From Wenyingzhuangia fucanilytica (lineage in GTDB: Bacteria > Bacteroidota > Bacteroidia > Flavobacteriales > Flavobacteriaceae): a stretch of 64,000 nt of DNA. The notes under the pieces were generated by a model. It made no database searches. It had not been told where the DNA came from and worked only from the letters and a program-made list of their open reading frames with translations. Position numbers and translations under genes: made by a program. The stretch spans positions 2,712,501-2,776,500 of the forward strand of contig NZ_CP014224.1 in NCBI RefSeq assembly GCF_001697185.1, read 5' to 3'. Shown here one piece after another: positions 53,301 to 61,336 of this stretch; within the stretch, counting starts at the first letter, position 1; every line of letters begins with the position of its first letter.

Positions 53301-54221
53301 TTAATGTTTAACTTTTAACTTATAATAATTAACCTTTGCAAAAGCTCCTTCATCTCTAGACTGAAAGTAATTTCCAGCTTTAAAATAGTTCTCAAAAACT
53401 CCCCATTTTTCCATATGAATGTTATCGTAAACTTTATAATCAAAATTATTTAAGACTACAATTAACTTCCCTTCTGACACCTTAACTTCTAAAGTAAATT
53501 TTCTATGTCCTACTTCTTGATCAAAGGTGTAACCTTCATCATCACCCCAAGCTTCATCATGCAAAATCTCTTCATCAGAAGCATCTAAATTTTTAAGAAC
53601 TTTTGTTTTGACACGAATTTTACCATTTTGCCAATATATTTTTAAAATAGGTGGTGCATTATTATCCTTTTGCCCTATTAAATCACGTTGCTCATTGGTT
53701 AACCTTCCATGGATCTGCATAATGATTACCTTATGAGGTTTACCGTCGCTATCTTTAGAAATTTCATCAACTTTTAAAACTCCTTTCATAGTTCCCCCCT
53801 GTTTAAATGTCCAGTTTACATTATTATTTCCTGGTTCCATTTGTTCTCTAAGTTCTGAACGAGAATATTTGGTGTTTGCAGTTGTTGCATTACTTGGATA
53901 AGCATAAAACACTAAAGCTCCGGTTATAGAATCATTATACATGTATGGAGTTAACCTTTTATCAGTTGCATATTTTAAAATCTCAGGAGGCTCAACATTA
54001 GTCGCTTTACCTTTGTGATTTAGTTCTGGTGTAGTAACACTCCAATGGCTTAAATCAATTTTAGATAATTTGTATTTTTTCTTCTTCTTTTTTGATTTCT
54101 TTTTTACCTCAACTGATTTTTCCACTTCTGTGGTACTACTTGCCTTTTCTTGGCAAGTAGCATTCACAGATAGGAAAGTAATAACTACAACAAGTATAAA
54201 TTCTTTTTTAAAGTAATTCAT
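53301..54221 (-). CDS. PL7 alginate lyase, signal-peptidase-I type
   Basis: A 306-residue PL7 lyase, clearly a tandem duplicate of its neighbour (about 60% identical by eye over the catalytic domain). The signal peptide ends near NATCQ, without a proper lipobox, so the enzyme is probably periplasmic or secreted, unlike the lipoprotein copy. A strongly basic Lys-rich linker (about 39-50) precedes the lyase domain. Motifs are YSRSELREQ with Arg121, QIHG (169-172) and a later YFKAGNY. The two lyases probably act in different compartments. Confidence 0.92.
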   Translation of the reverse strand: MNYFKKEFILVVVITFLSVNATCQEKASSTTEVEKSVEVKKKSKKKKKKYKLSKIDLSHWSVTTPELNHKGKATNVEPPEILKYATDKRLTPYMYNDSITGALVFYAYPSNATTANTKYSRSELREQMEPGNNNVNWTFKQGGTMKGVLKVDEISKDSDGKPHKVIIMQIHGRLTNEQRDLIGQKDNNAPPILKIYWQNGKIRVKTKVLKNLDASDEEILHDEAWGDDEGYTFDQEVGHRKFTLEVKVSEGKLIVVLNNFDYKVYDNIHMEKWGVFENYFKAGNYFQSRDEGAFAKVNYYKLKVKH

Positions 54222-54232
54222 TTGTAAATTAT

Positions 54233-55120
54233 TTATTCTGGTTTAGCAATAATAGTCACATCATCTACTCTTGCTTCAGTAATATTATTGCTATCAATCC
54301 ATATAGCAATTGTACTTCTATTTCCAGAGTTAAACTCTAACGTCATTTGTACATAATCGCTTGCACTTGTTTGGTCTGTACCACTAACAGAAGCAATAAT
54401 AGCTGCTTCAGCTTCAGAGGCATTAGAGATAGCTTCTCCTAAAACAGCTAACCTCAACGCTCCTCCAGCAGGATCTGTTTTCATGGTATAATAAATAGAA
54501 ACGATATAATCTGCATTTGGAGTAACTGTTAACTCTTGATAAGCAACACGAGGATCTCCTGCATCAAACTTAGCTCCTTGAGAACCTGTACGAACAGGGC
54601 TACTAGTAATTCCAAATATTTTACCTCCAGATATTCTCCAAGAATCACGACCATCACCAGTACCACCTGCTAAACCACCATCTTCAAAACCAGCTTCTAA
54701 AATTGTTGGTACAAATACACTTGGCGCATCTGGTTCTACAACCTCAACAGTACTGCTAAACGTACTTTCTACTCCTAATTTATCAGAAGCAACTAAAGTA
54801 ACTGTATAAGTTCCTTCTCCAGAAAAAGTATGTGATGGATCTTTTTCAGTAGATGTATTATCAGCTCCTGAAGCGGCATCACCAAAGTCCCATTCATAAT
54901 CCGTTGCACTATCAGAAGTGTTTGTAAATAAATAGGTTAAATAATCCCCACTTTGTTCTTCTGCAGAAAAGCTACTACTTGGAGGAGTGTTATCTGGTTT
55001 AGAACCAGCCTCTGGTAAATCTTCTGTACATGCATTAAATGTTAGTAATAATGTGATAGCGGCCACCAACTTAGTGATATCCATTATCTTTTTATGTATA
55101 AATAAATTTTTCATCTTCAT
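54233..55120 (-). CDS. PKD-domain lipoprotein, SusE/F-position glycan-binding protein
   Basis: A 295-residue lipoprotein (lipobox FNAC, about Cys31 from the first Met; Met3 or Met13 may be the start). A PKD domain (about 48-130) contains YEWDFGDAAS and GTYTVTLVASD. A beta-sandwich of about 155 residues follows, resembling a carbohydrate-binding module with a closing EARVDDVTI strand. It occupies the SusE/SusF position directly after susD, so it probably binds alginate chains at the cell surface. No catalytic motif is visible. Confidence 0.82.
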   Translation of the reverse strand: MKMKNLFIHKKIMDITKLVAAITLLLTFNACTEDLPEAGSKPDNTPPSSSFSAEEQSGDYLTYLFTNTSDSATDYEWDFGDAASGADNTSTEKDPSHTFSGEGTYTVTLVASDKLGVESTFSSTVEVVEPDAPSVFVPTILEAGFEDGGLAGGTGDGRDSWRISGGKIFGITSSPVRTGSQGAKFDAGDPRVAYQELTVTPNADYIVSIYYTMKTDPAGGALRLAVLGEAISNASEAEAAIIASVSGTDQTSASDYVQMTLEFNSGNRSTIAIWIDSNNITEARVDDVTIIAKPE

Positions 55121-55125
55121 TAGTT

Positions 55126-56553
55126 TTAATTGTTATAACCAGGGTTTTGCTTAAGAACTCCATTACTTAAACCAATTTCTGAGTTAGGGATTGGCAATAA
55201 TAAATCTGTTCCAGAAAAACTATATCCGTTTGCTGCAGAGAAAGCAGATAAGATAGATTGAGCCTCACCAAAGCGAACTAAGTCAAAAAATCTTTGATTC
55301 TCAAAAGCTAACTCTACTCTACGCTCGTTTAACAAATCTTCTTTTGTAATAATTGCTGGAGTTGTTAAACCTGCTCTATCTCTAATTAATTTAAAAGAAG
55401 CAATTGCATTTGTACTAGTAGTTGATGCTCCACCAGCTAAGATTGATTCTACATGCATTAAAACAACATCTGCATAACGTAATACAATCCAGTCATTTCC
55501 TGCTAATGTTGGGTCTGTAGAAGTAGGATCAATTCCTAAACTTGCATCTCCATTAGGTAAATATTTTACTACTTGATATTGTGTAGTTTGTCCTGCATCT
55601 TGTCTAAATGCATATTTTGATCTTTCTACACCTCCATAAGTAGCAAAAGCATTTCTTACATCAGCAGTAACATAATTCATTCCACTTGTTCTACCTACAG
55701 AATTTAACCATTCTGCTGAAAAGTTTTGACTATCATTTACAGCATTTCCGTTGTATCCAATTGCAAAAATTACCTCATCATTACCTTCTGTATAAAAGAT
55801 ATCTTTATAGTCAGCTTCTAATGAAAAACCACGTGATGGCTGCATAATAGATTCACATAAAGTTTGTGCTCCACTATAATTTCCTGTTGTTAAATATACT
55901 TTTGCTAATAAACCTTCTGCAGCAGCTTTTGAAGCTCTGTTTTTAGATCCATCTGTCAATCCATTAATAGCAGTTGTTAAATCACTAATAATTAAAGAGT
56001 ATACATCTGCTGTAGGTACTCTTGTAAAAGAAACATCTGTTTCTAATGGAGCAATAACTCTATCAATTAACGGAACATCTCCAAACAAACGAACTAAGTT
56101 AAAATAAGCATAAGCTCTTACAAATTTTGCTTCTCCTTCAAACTGAGCTTTTTTAGTAGTAGCAGCATCAATGTTTTCTAAAACTGTGTTAGCTCTATAT
56201 ATTACATTATACATACTTCTATAATAATCGGCTACAATACCGTTTGTTGATTGAACAGTATAAGTTTCAAACTGAGCTGCTTCACCTTCACCACTTTTAG
56301 TTCTGGTATTATCACTTCTCATTTCTGTAAGATAGAACTCAATTTGTGTTGAGTGATTACTATCAGAGTCTGTATCATTTACTCCTTGTAAACCATCGTA
56401 CATATTAATTACTCCAGCCTCTAACTCTTCTTCGTTGTTATAAAAACCATCTGCTGAAATAGCCGAGGTAGGCAGCGGGCTTAAAAAGTCATCTTCACAC
56501 GAAGCGGCGAATATGGCTAAAAAAACTACGGTTATAAATTTTATATTTTTCAT
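55126..56553 (-). CDS. susD: RagB/SusD family alginate-binding lipoprotein
   Basis: A 475-residue SusD-like protein: the lid and substrate-binding partner of the SusC transporter. The signal peptide ends at lipobox AASC (Cys19). TPR-like repeats fill the N-terminal half (VRAYAYFNLVRLFGDVPLI is the usual motif), and the C-terminal region has LNERRVELAFENQRFFDLVRF, characteristic of the family. It follows susC by 22 bp and precedes the PKD lipoprotein by 5 bp. Confidence 0.94.
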   Translation of the reverse strand: MKNIKFITVVFLAIFAASCEDDFLSPLPTSAISADGFYNNEEELEAGVINMYDGLQGVNDTDSDSNHSTQIEFYLTEMRSDNTRTKSGEGEAAQFETYTVQSTNGIVADYYRSMYNVIYRANTVLENIDAATTKKAQFEGEAKFVRAYAYFNLVRLFGDVPLIDRVIAPLETDVSFTRVPTADVYSLIISDLTTAINGLTDGSKNRASKAAAEGLLAKVYLTTGNYSGAQTLCESIMQPSRGFSLEADYKDIFYTEGNDEVIFAIGYNGNAVNDSQNFSAEWLNSVGRTSGMNYVTADVRNAFATYGGVERSKYAFRQDAGQTTQYQVVKYLPNGDASLGIDPTSTDPTLAGNDWIVLRYADVVLMHVESILAGGASTTSTNAIASFKLIRDRAGLTTPAIITKEDLLNERRVELAFENQRFFDLVRFGEAQSILSAFSAANGYSFSGTDLLLPIPNSEIGLSNGVLKQNPGYNN

Positions 56554-56575
56554 AATGTGTGTCTTTTAAATTTTG

Positions 56576-59500
56576 TTAAAATTCTACATTTAATCCTACA
56601 GAAATGGTTCTAAAAATTGGAGAACCTGCTCTTTGATATCCATAAGTAGTAGCGCTTGTATCATCAATTGATTCTGGATTAAACCCTGTATAGTCACTAG
56701 CTGTTAAATACAATAGGTTTTGTCCTGTAGCATATACTCTTGCTTTTGATAATCCTAATTTAGAAGCCATGTCTTTTGAAAAATTGTATCCAATATTTAC
56801 ATTTCTTAAAGCAACATATGATGCATCTTGAACAATAGAGTTTGTAAAGATTTTTTCTTTAATAAACCCTTGATTTGGTGTTGTTGCAGGGTTAAAATCT
56901 TGTGCACTGTTAAAGTGGTTAAAGATGTATTGGTCTCCCATGTTTCTTACTTTAGCCCCATGACTTCCTTGGAACATAAAACTAAAATCTACTTGTCCTA
57001 ATTTAAAATCATTTGTTAAACTCCATACAAAATCTGGATAAGGATCTCCTAAATTTGCTTTATCATCATCGTCAATTACTCCATCACCATTTAAATCTTT
57101 TACATAAACATCTTGAGCTTCTGCTCCAATTGGATGATATGGATCATTTAAATATTCTACTGGAATTTCTTTATCTACTACCCATCCATAAAATGATGAA
57201 ATAGGTTGTCCTTCTGAGTTAATCCACTCAGCAGCTCTTTTAGTATCTACATTCTGAATTTGTCCGTTAGAATCTGCAAAATTTACTAAAGTATTTTTGT
57301 TAAATGACCCTATAAAAGATGAAGTCCATCTAAAGAAACTAGTAGAAAGGTTCTTAGTTCTTAATTCAAATTCTAAACCTTCGTTTTGTACCTCTCCTAA
57401 ATTCACAAGAGCATTACTAAATCCTGTTGTAGATGATACTGGGTTATATAATAATAACTGATCACTATTACGCTTATAATAATCTACAGAACCAGAAATT
57501 CTATTATTAAAGAATCCAAAATCAACCCCTGGGTTAATCTCTACAGAACGCTCCCATTGTAAATCTGCATTGGCTATGTTAATAGGGTTAAAAGCTGTAG
57601 TTACATCACCATCTACTATTGCAGTAGAAGGGTTTAATAATGCTAATGATGGATAGTTATCTATTAAATCATCACCAGTATCAATTAATGGATTTCCTGT
57701 TATACCGTAACTTACTCTAAACTTTAAGTTGCTAATAAGATCACTGTTTTTTAAGAAATCTTCTTTTGCAATATTCCAACCTACAGAAGCTGCTGGGAAG
57801 TTACCATACTTTTGATTTTTTCCGAAAACAGATACTCCATCACGACGAACACTTAAAGAGAATAGGTATTTACTATCAAAAGCATAATTTACCCTTCCGA
57901 AGTAAGACAATAAGTTTCTTTCATATTCATATGAGTTATAATCTGAAATAGATGTTGCTGCTCTCATTGTTTGTAATAAATCAGAACTATATCCAGTACC
58001 TTGAGTAGTTTCATAATTATAATTCCAAGTTTCTACAGAAGTACCTAAAATAGCATTTACATCATGTTTTCCGAATGATTTATCATAGCTAAGGAAGTTC
58101 TCATTTGCCAAGTGAATTTGCTTTTCATTTGTAAGATCTAACTGTGCAGCACTTGCTCCGTTTCTGTTAGACAATACTCCTTGCCATCTTCTTCTATCAG
58201 TATACTGAACATCCCCTCCTAAAGTTGTTTTAAAACTTAAGTCTTTAGTAAAATCGTATTTAGCATATACACTACCATACATTTTAAACTTTTTATCTCT
58301 TCTGTCTCTCTCTAAAACTTTAGCCGCTGGGTTTGTATTTGATGTATTACTAATATCTATTAAAGTACCATTCCCATCTAAATCATAATTATCAAAATGA
58401 CGTTGTAATGCATAGTCTCCAACTTTTACATCAGGATAAACAGTTCTATCAACAAACTGAATAGTATTATCATCATGGTACACTGGTAACCAAGAAGGTT
58501 GTCTTAAAATATCATGAGTAGAACCATCAAAACGTCTAGTTTCTGTGTAAGATGGTGAAAGATTTGCACCAAAAGAAAATTTATCATTTACCTCTGTGTC
58601 AATCTTAGCTTTTAAATTGTATTTCTTAAAATCATCAGTAAGCATTACTCCCTCATCATGTAAATAATTTAAAGAAGTACTGAACTTAGTTCTTTTACTA
58701 CCTCCTCTTGCAGATAATGAATGACTAGTAATTGTTCCACCATCAAAAGCAATATCTTGCCAGTTAGTATCTACACCAATTAATTGCTTATAACGAGTTC
58801 TAGCAGACAATGTACCTGTAGCTGCTTGTTCTGCTGCTACAGTTCCAGCCACAGTAGAATAGTAAGCATCGCTTTGTCTTGCTTCTTTTAAACCAGTATA
58901 AGCACTATAAGTAAATTTAGTTTTACCTTCTTTACCTGTTTTAGTAGAAATCATGATTACCCCTTTACTACCTCTAGATCCATAAATAGCTGTAGAAGCT
59001 GCATCTTTTAAAATCTCAAAAGATTCAACATCATTCATATCTAATGCACTTAGATAATCATTATCCACAACCAATCCATCTACTACAATTAATGGATCAA
59101 TTCCTCCAGAAATAGAACCTACACCACGCACTCTAATAGTTGGAGCAGCACCTGCACCACCATCGGTAGCTTGAATGTTTACCCCAGAAACTTGACCTAC
59201 TAAAGCATCATCTACACGAGATACTGCTATTTGATCTAAGGTTTCGTTTTTAACTTTTGAAATAGCTCCGGTTAAGTGAGATTTCTTTTGACTACCATAT
59301 CCTACAATTACAACCTCATCTAACTCAGATGAATCCTCTTGAAGCTTAGTAGAAATCTTTTTTTGATCTGAAACAACAATTTCTTGTGTTTTAAATCCTA
59401 AATATGACAACACAATCACATCTCCTTTTTTTACCGTAATTTGATAATTACCATCAAAATCAGAAATTGTTCCTGTGGAAGTTCCTTTAATAATTACGTT

Positions 59501-59629
59501 TGCTCCTGGAATTGGACTATTATCCGTACCAGACAAAACAGTCCCTGTTAAACTGTAGTTTTCCTGAGCAAACAATGCCATATTGAAAAACAATAAAGCA
59601 ATTAATGTTATACTTTTCTTTAGTTTCAT
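56576..59629 (-). CDS. susC: SusC/RagA family TonB-dependent transporter
   Basis: A 1017-residue outer-membrane importer. The signal peptide ends ALFAQ (about 22). A carboxypeptidase-regulatory-like domain (about 26-105) contains TGTVLSGTDNSPIPGANV; the TonB-box-like region DEVVIVGYG precedes the plug (about 115-230), and a 22-strand beta-barrel follows to the C-terminus, which ends in an aromatic-containing strand. It should import alginate oligosaccharides using TonB energy. It leads the susC-susD-PKD-PL7-PL7 transcript and has a predicted leader of about 330 nt. Confidence 0.95.
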   Translation of the reverse strand: MKLKKSITLIALLFFNMALFAQENYSLTGTVLSGTDNSPIPGANVIIKGTSTGTISDFDGNYQITVKKGDVIVLSYLGFKTQEIVVSDQKKISTKLQEDSSELDEVVIVGYGSQKKSHLTGAISKVKNETLDQIAVSRVDDALVGQVSGVNIQATDGGAGAAPTIRVRGVGSISGGIDPLIVVDGLVVDNDYLSALDMNDVESFEILKDAASTAIYGSRGSKGVIMISTKTGKEGKTKFTYSAYTGLKEARQSDAYYSTVAGTVAAEQAATGTLSARTRYKQLIGVDTNWQDIAFDGGTITSHSLSARGGSKRTKFSTSLNYLHDEGVMLTDDFKKYNLKAKIDTEVNDKFSFGANLSPSYTETRRFDGSTHDILRQPSWLPVYHDDNTIQFVDRTVYPDVKVGDYALQRHFDNYDLDGNGTLIDISNTSNTNPAAKVLERDRRDKKFKMYGSVYAKYDFTKDLSFKTTLGGDVQYTDRRRWQGVLSNRNGASAAQLDLTNEKQIHLANENFLSYDKSFGKHDVNAILGTSVETWNYNYETTQGTGYSSDLLQTMRAATSISDYNSYEYERNLLSYFGRVNYAFDSKYLFSLSVRRDGVSVFGKNQKYGNFPAASVGWNIAKEDFLKNSDLISNLKFRVSYGITGNPLIDTGDDLIDNYPSLALLNPSTAIVDGDVTTAFNPINIANADLQWERSVEINPGVDFGFFNNRISGSVDYYKRNSDQLLLYNPVSSTTGFSNALVNLGEVQNEGLEFELRTKNLSTSFFRWTSSFIGSFNKNTLVNFADSNGQIQNVDTKRAAEWINSEGQPISSFYGWVVDKEIPVEYLNDPYHPIGAEAQDVYVKDLNGDGVIDDDDKANLGDPYPDFVWSLTNDFKLGQVDFSFMFQGSHGAKVRNMGDQYIFNHFNSAQDFNPATTPNQGFIKEKIFTNSIVQDASYVALRNVNIGYNFSKDMASKLGLSKARVYATGQNLLYLTASDYTGFNPESIDDTSATTYGYQRAGSPIFRTISVGLNVEF

Positions 59630-59762
59630 TGGTATTAGTGTTAAGTTAAGTTAATAATTGACGAGTTTAAACCCCTGTTATAGAGTGTTACATAAATACT
59701 AGCTTGCTTTGCTTAACTTATGTTTAAACTCCCCTTAACACGCTTTACATAGATAATTTTCT

Positions 59763-59770
59763 TATTTTTG
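59763..59770 (+). promoter_or_regulatory. Putative -7 box for an antisense RNA
   Basis: TATTTTTG on the plus strand matches TAnnTTTG. It points into the susC leader region, 76 bp before a terminator stem. No clean TTG lies at the usual upstream spacing. Confidence 0.4.
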
Positions 59771-59775
59771 CAAAA

Positions 59776-59876
59776 GCGTGTTTATTCATAGTTCACATGC
59801 TTTAAATATTACTTCCCTTCAGAATGAAGTAATTTTACCTTATAGAGGATGGGCGTGCACCCATCCTTTATTTTTT
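59776..59876 (+). ncRNA. Candidate antisense small RNA in the susC leader
   Basis: A roughly 100-nt plus-strand transcript is predicted between the -7 box at 59763-59770 and the terminator ending at 59876. It is fully complementary to part of the predicted susC leader. A small hairpin (CTTC-AGAAT-GAAG type) lies near its middle. Bacteroides PUL regions are known to carry sRNAs antisense to the susC leader, which is the precedent; here it is inference from promoter-like and terminator-like sequence only. Confidence 0.4.
59846..59876 (+). terminator. Plus-strand terminator within the susC leader
   Basis: An 8-bp GC-rich stem AGGATGGG / CCCATCCT with a CGTGCA loop, followed by TTATTTTTT. All coding genes nearby are on the minus strand, so a terminator here needs an unannotated plus-strand transcript to serve. 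Confidence 0.7.
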
Positions 59877-59943
59877 CCCCTAAGTTTCGCCTTTCATATA
59901 TAGTTTAATAGTTTGCATTTTAACGTTGTTTAAGTTTAAATTA

Positions 59944-59972
59944 AATTGGTTTACCAGTTTGGTTTACCAAAT
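59944..59972. promoter_or_regulatory. Two tandem GntR-type operators at the susC promoter
   Basis: AATTGGTTTACCAG and TTTGGTTTACCAAA each contain TGGT-TT-ACCA, with centres 13 bp apart. They match the palindrome upstream of gntR in their TGGT/ACCA arms. The second overlaps the susC -7 box, so a bound regulator would block transcription. Confidence 0.7.
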
Positions 59973-59998
59973 ATATACAATAGGATTAGGATAAACAA
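59968..59998 (-). promoter_or_regulatory. susC operon promoter
   Basis: On the minus strand, TTG (59996-59998) is followed after 20 bp by TATATTTG (59975-59968), a full match to the Bacteroidota promoter consensus. Transcription should start near 59962, giving a leader of about 330 nt. Confidence 0.65.
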
Positions 59999-60101
59999 AT
60001 TTTTATTTAAAATTTATTATATAAACACAAAAAAAATAGGATAAAATTACACATACACCATATTACAGTTGGTTTATTTAACAAAATGATATTTTATAAA
60101 T

Positions 60102-60133
60102 AAAAAAGGATGAGTAAATACTCATCCTTTTTT
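60102..60133 (-). terminator. Terminator after the PL17-kdgF-SDR transcript
   Basis: A perfect 15-bp stem AAAAAAGGATGAGTA / TACTCATCCTTTTTT with a 2-nt centre. The A/T runs are symmetrical, so it may act on both strands, insulating the two alginate transcripts. Confidence 0.88.
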
Positions 60134-60165
60134 ATTTATAGAAAACTATGTATATAAATTACATA

Positions 60166-60918
60166 CTATGAAAATGCAAGCCCTCCATTGATATCTATAT
60201 TGGCTCCTGTGATGAAAGAAGTATCATCTGAAGCTAAACAAGCAACTGTATTTGCGATCTCTTCTGCCTGACCTTCTCTTTTTAAAGGAGTTGAAGCAGC
60301 AACTTTTTCACGAATTGCATCTACCGTAAAAGTATCGTGAAAAGTAGTAGCAATCATACCAGGACATAATGCATTTACACGAATACCTTTAGGACCAACC
60401 TCTTTTGCTAAACCTCTTGTAAAGGTCATTACCGCTCCTTTAGAAGTAGCATATGCAATAGATCCTCCACCACCTCCATCTCTACCTGCTAAAGAAGCAA
60501 GGTTTACAATAGAAGCTCCAGACTTCATATATGGTAAAACAGCCTGGGACACTAAAAATGTTGAATTTAAATTTAACTTGATTACTTTATCAAAGAAATC
60601 TTCATCCATCTCAGCCATCGTTTTTCTAGCAACCAATCCACCTGCATTGTTTACTAAAATATCAATAGTATCACCAAAAGCATCAATACTTTTTTTAATC
60701 ATATCATCAACATCAGCTTTAATGGTCATATCTCCTTTTACCATAATCGCTTCTCCTCCTAACTCTCTAATTGCAGTTAGTGTTTCTTTTGCATTCTCTT
60801 CGTTGTTATAATAATTCACAACAACCTTAGCTCCTTCTTTTGCTAATTTTATAGAAACAGCTCTTCCTATATCTCTTGTACCACCTGTTACTATGGCAAT
60901 TTTATCTTTTAGTTTCAT
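60166..60918 (-). CDS. SDR oxidoreductase, candidate DEH reductase (KDG-forming)
   Basis: A 250-residue short-chain dehydrogenase. The cofactor motif is TGGTRDIG (11-18), with Asp in place of the usual third Gly. NNAGG is near 90, the catalytic Ser is in NLASLAG, and YATSK gives the Tyr and Lys. It follows kdgF by 29 bp, in the transcript that generates DEH from unsaturated uronate, so reduction of DEH to KDG is the favoured role. It is a different SDR subgroup from the one at 49335-50096. Confidence 0.85.
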   Translation of the reverse strand: MKLKDKIAIVTGGTRDIGRAVSIKLAKEGAKVVVNYYNNEENAKETLTAIRELGGEAIMVKGDMTIKADVDDMIKKSIDAFGDTIDILVNNAGGLVARKTMAEMDEDFFDKVIKLNLNSTFLVSQAVLPYMKSGASIVNLASLAGRDGGGGGSIAYATSKGAVMTFTRGLAKEVGPKGIRVNALCPGMIATTFHDTFTVDAIREKVAASTPLKREGQAEEIANTVACLASDDTSFITGANIDINGGLAFS

Positions 60919-60947
60919 ATCGTTAAGTTTAATTGTTTACATTTTTT

Positions 60948-61325
60948 TTATTCCTCTTTATCTCCAAAATAAGACACACCATCACCACTCAAAAAGTCTT
61001 CTCTTACAGGACTAAACGTATCAATTAAAATCCCTTCTTCTAAACAAGTAGTTCCATGCCATAAATTAGGTTCAATATAAATTCCATCACCTGCCTCTAC
61101 TATTTTCTTTACTCCATCAATTTCGAACTCAAATTTACCAGCAGCACAGTAAGTAGCTTGGGTGTGAAAATGTTGATGCGGAGCTCCTGAAGCACCTTTT
61201 TCAAATTTTACTTTTACCATCATAATTTGGTTGTCGTAACCTAAGAATTTTCTTGATACTCCTCCACCAAGTTCTTCCCACTCCATATCTTTTGTAATGA
61301 TATACTTTTCGCTAAATCGTTTCAT
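60948..61325 (-). CDS. kdgF: KdgF-type cupin, unsaturated uronate ring-opening enzyme
   Basis: A 125-residue single-domain cupin. KdgF converts the 4,5-unsaturated monouronates released by alginate (or pectin) lyases into linear ketouronate (DEH for alginate). The metal ligands are evident as His50, His52 and Gln56 (HQHFHTQATY) and His90 (NLWHGT). The closing FSPVREDFL carries the conserved arginine. It sits 11 bp after the PL17 gene, whose product supplies its substrate. Confidence 0.92.
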   Translation of the reverse strand: MKRFSEKYIITKDMEWEELGGGVSRKFLGYDNQIMMVKVKFEKGASGAPHQHFHTQATYCAAGKFEFEIDGVKKIVEAGDGIYIEPNLWHGTTCLEEGILIDTFSPVREDFLSGDGVSYFGDKEE

Positions 61326-61336
61326 CTTTTTAAAAT

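Larger units (their letters stand above)
59630..60165. other. susC upstream regulatory region, 536 bp, no protein gene
   Basis: The only gap in the window over 300 bp. Reading from left to right it holds the susC leader (59630 to about 59962), a plus-strand -7 box (59763-59770), a plus-strand terminator hairpin (59846-59876), two TGGT-N2-ACCA operators (59944-59972) overlapping the susC -7 box, the -33 TTG, about 100 bp of AT-rich DNA without an obvious feature, and the terminator of the kdgF-SDR transcript (60102-60133). Confidence 0.8.
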
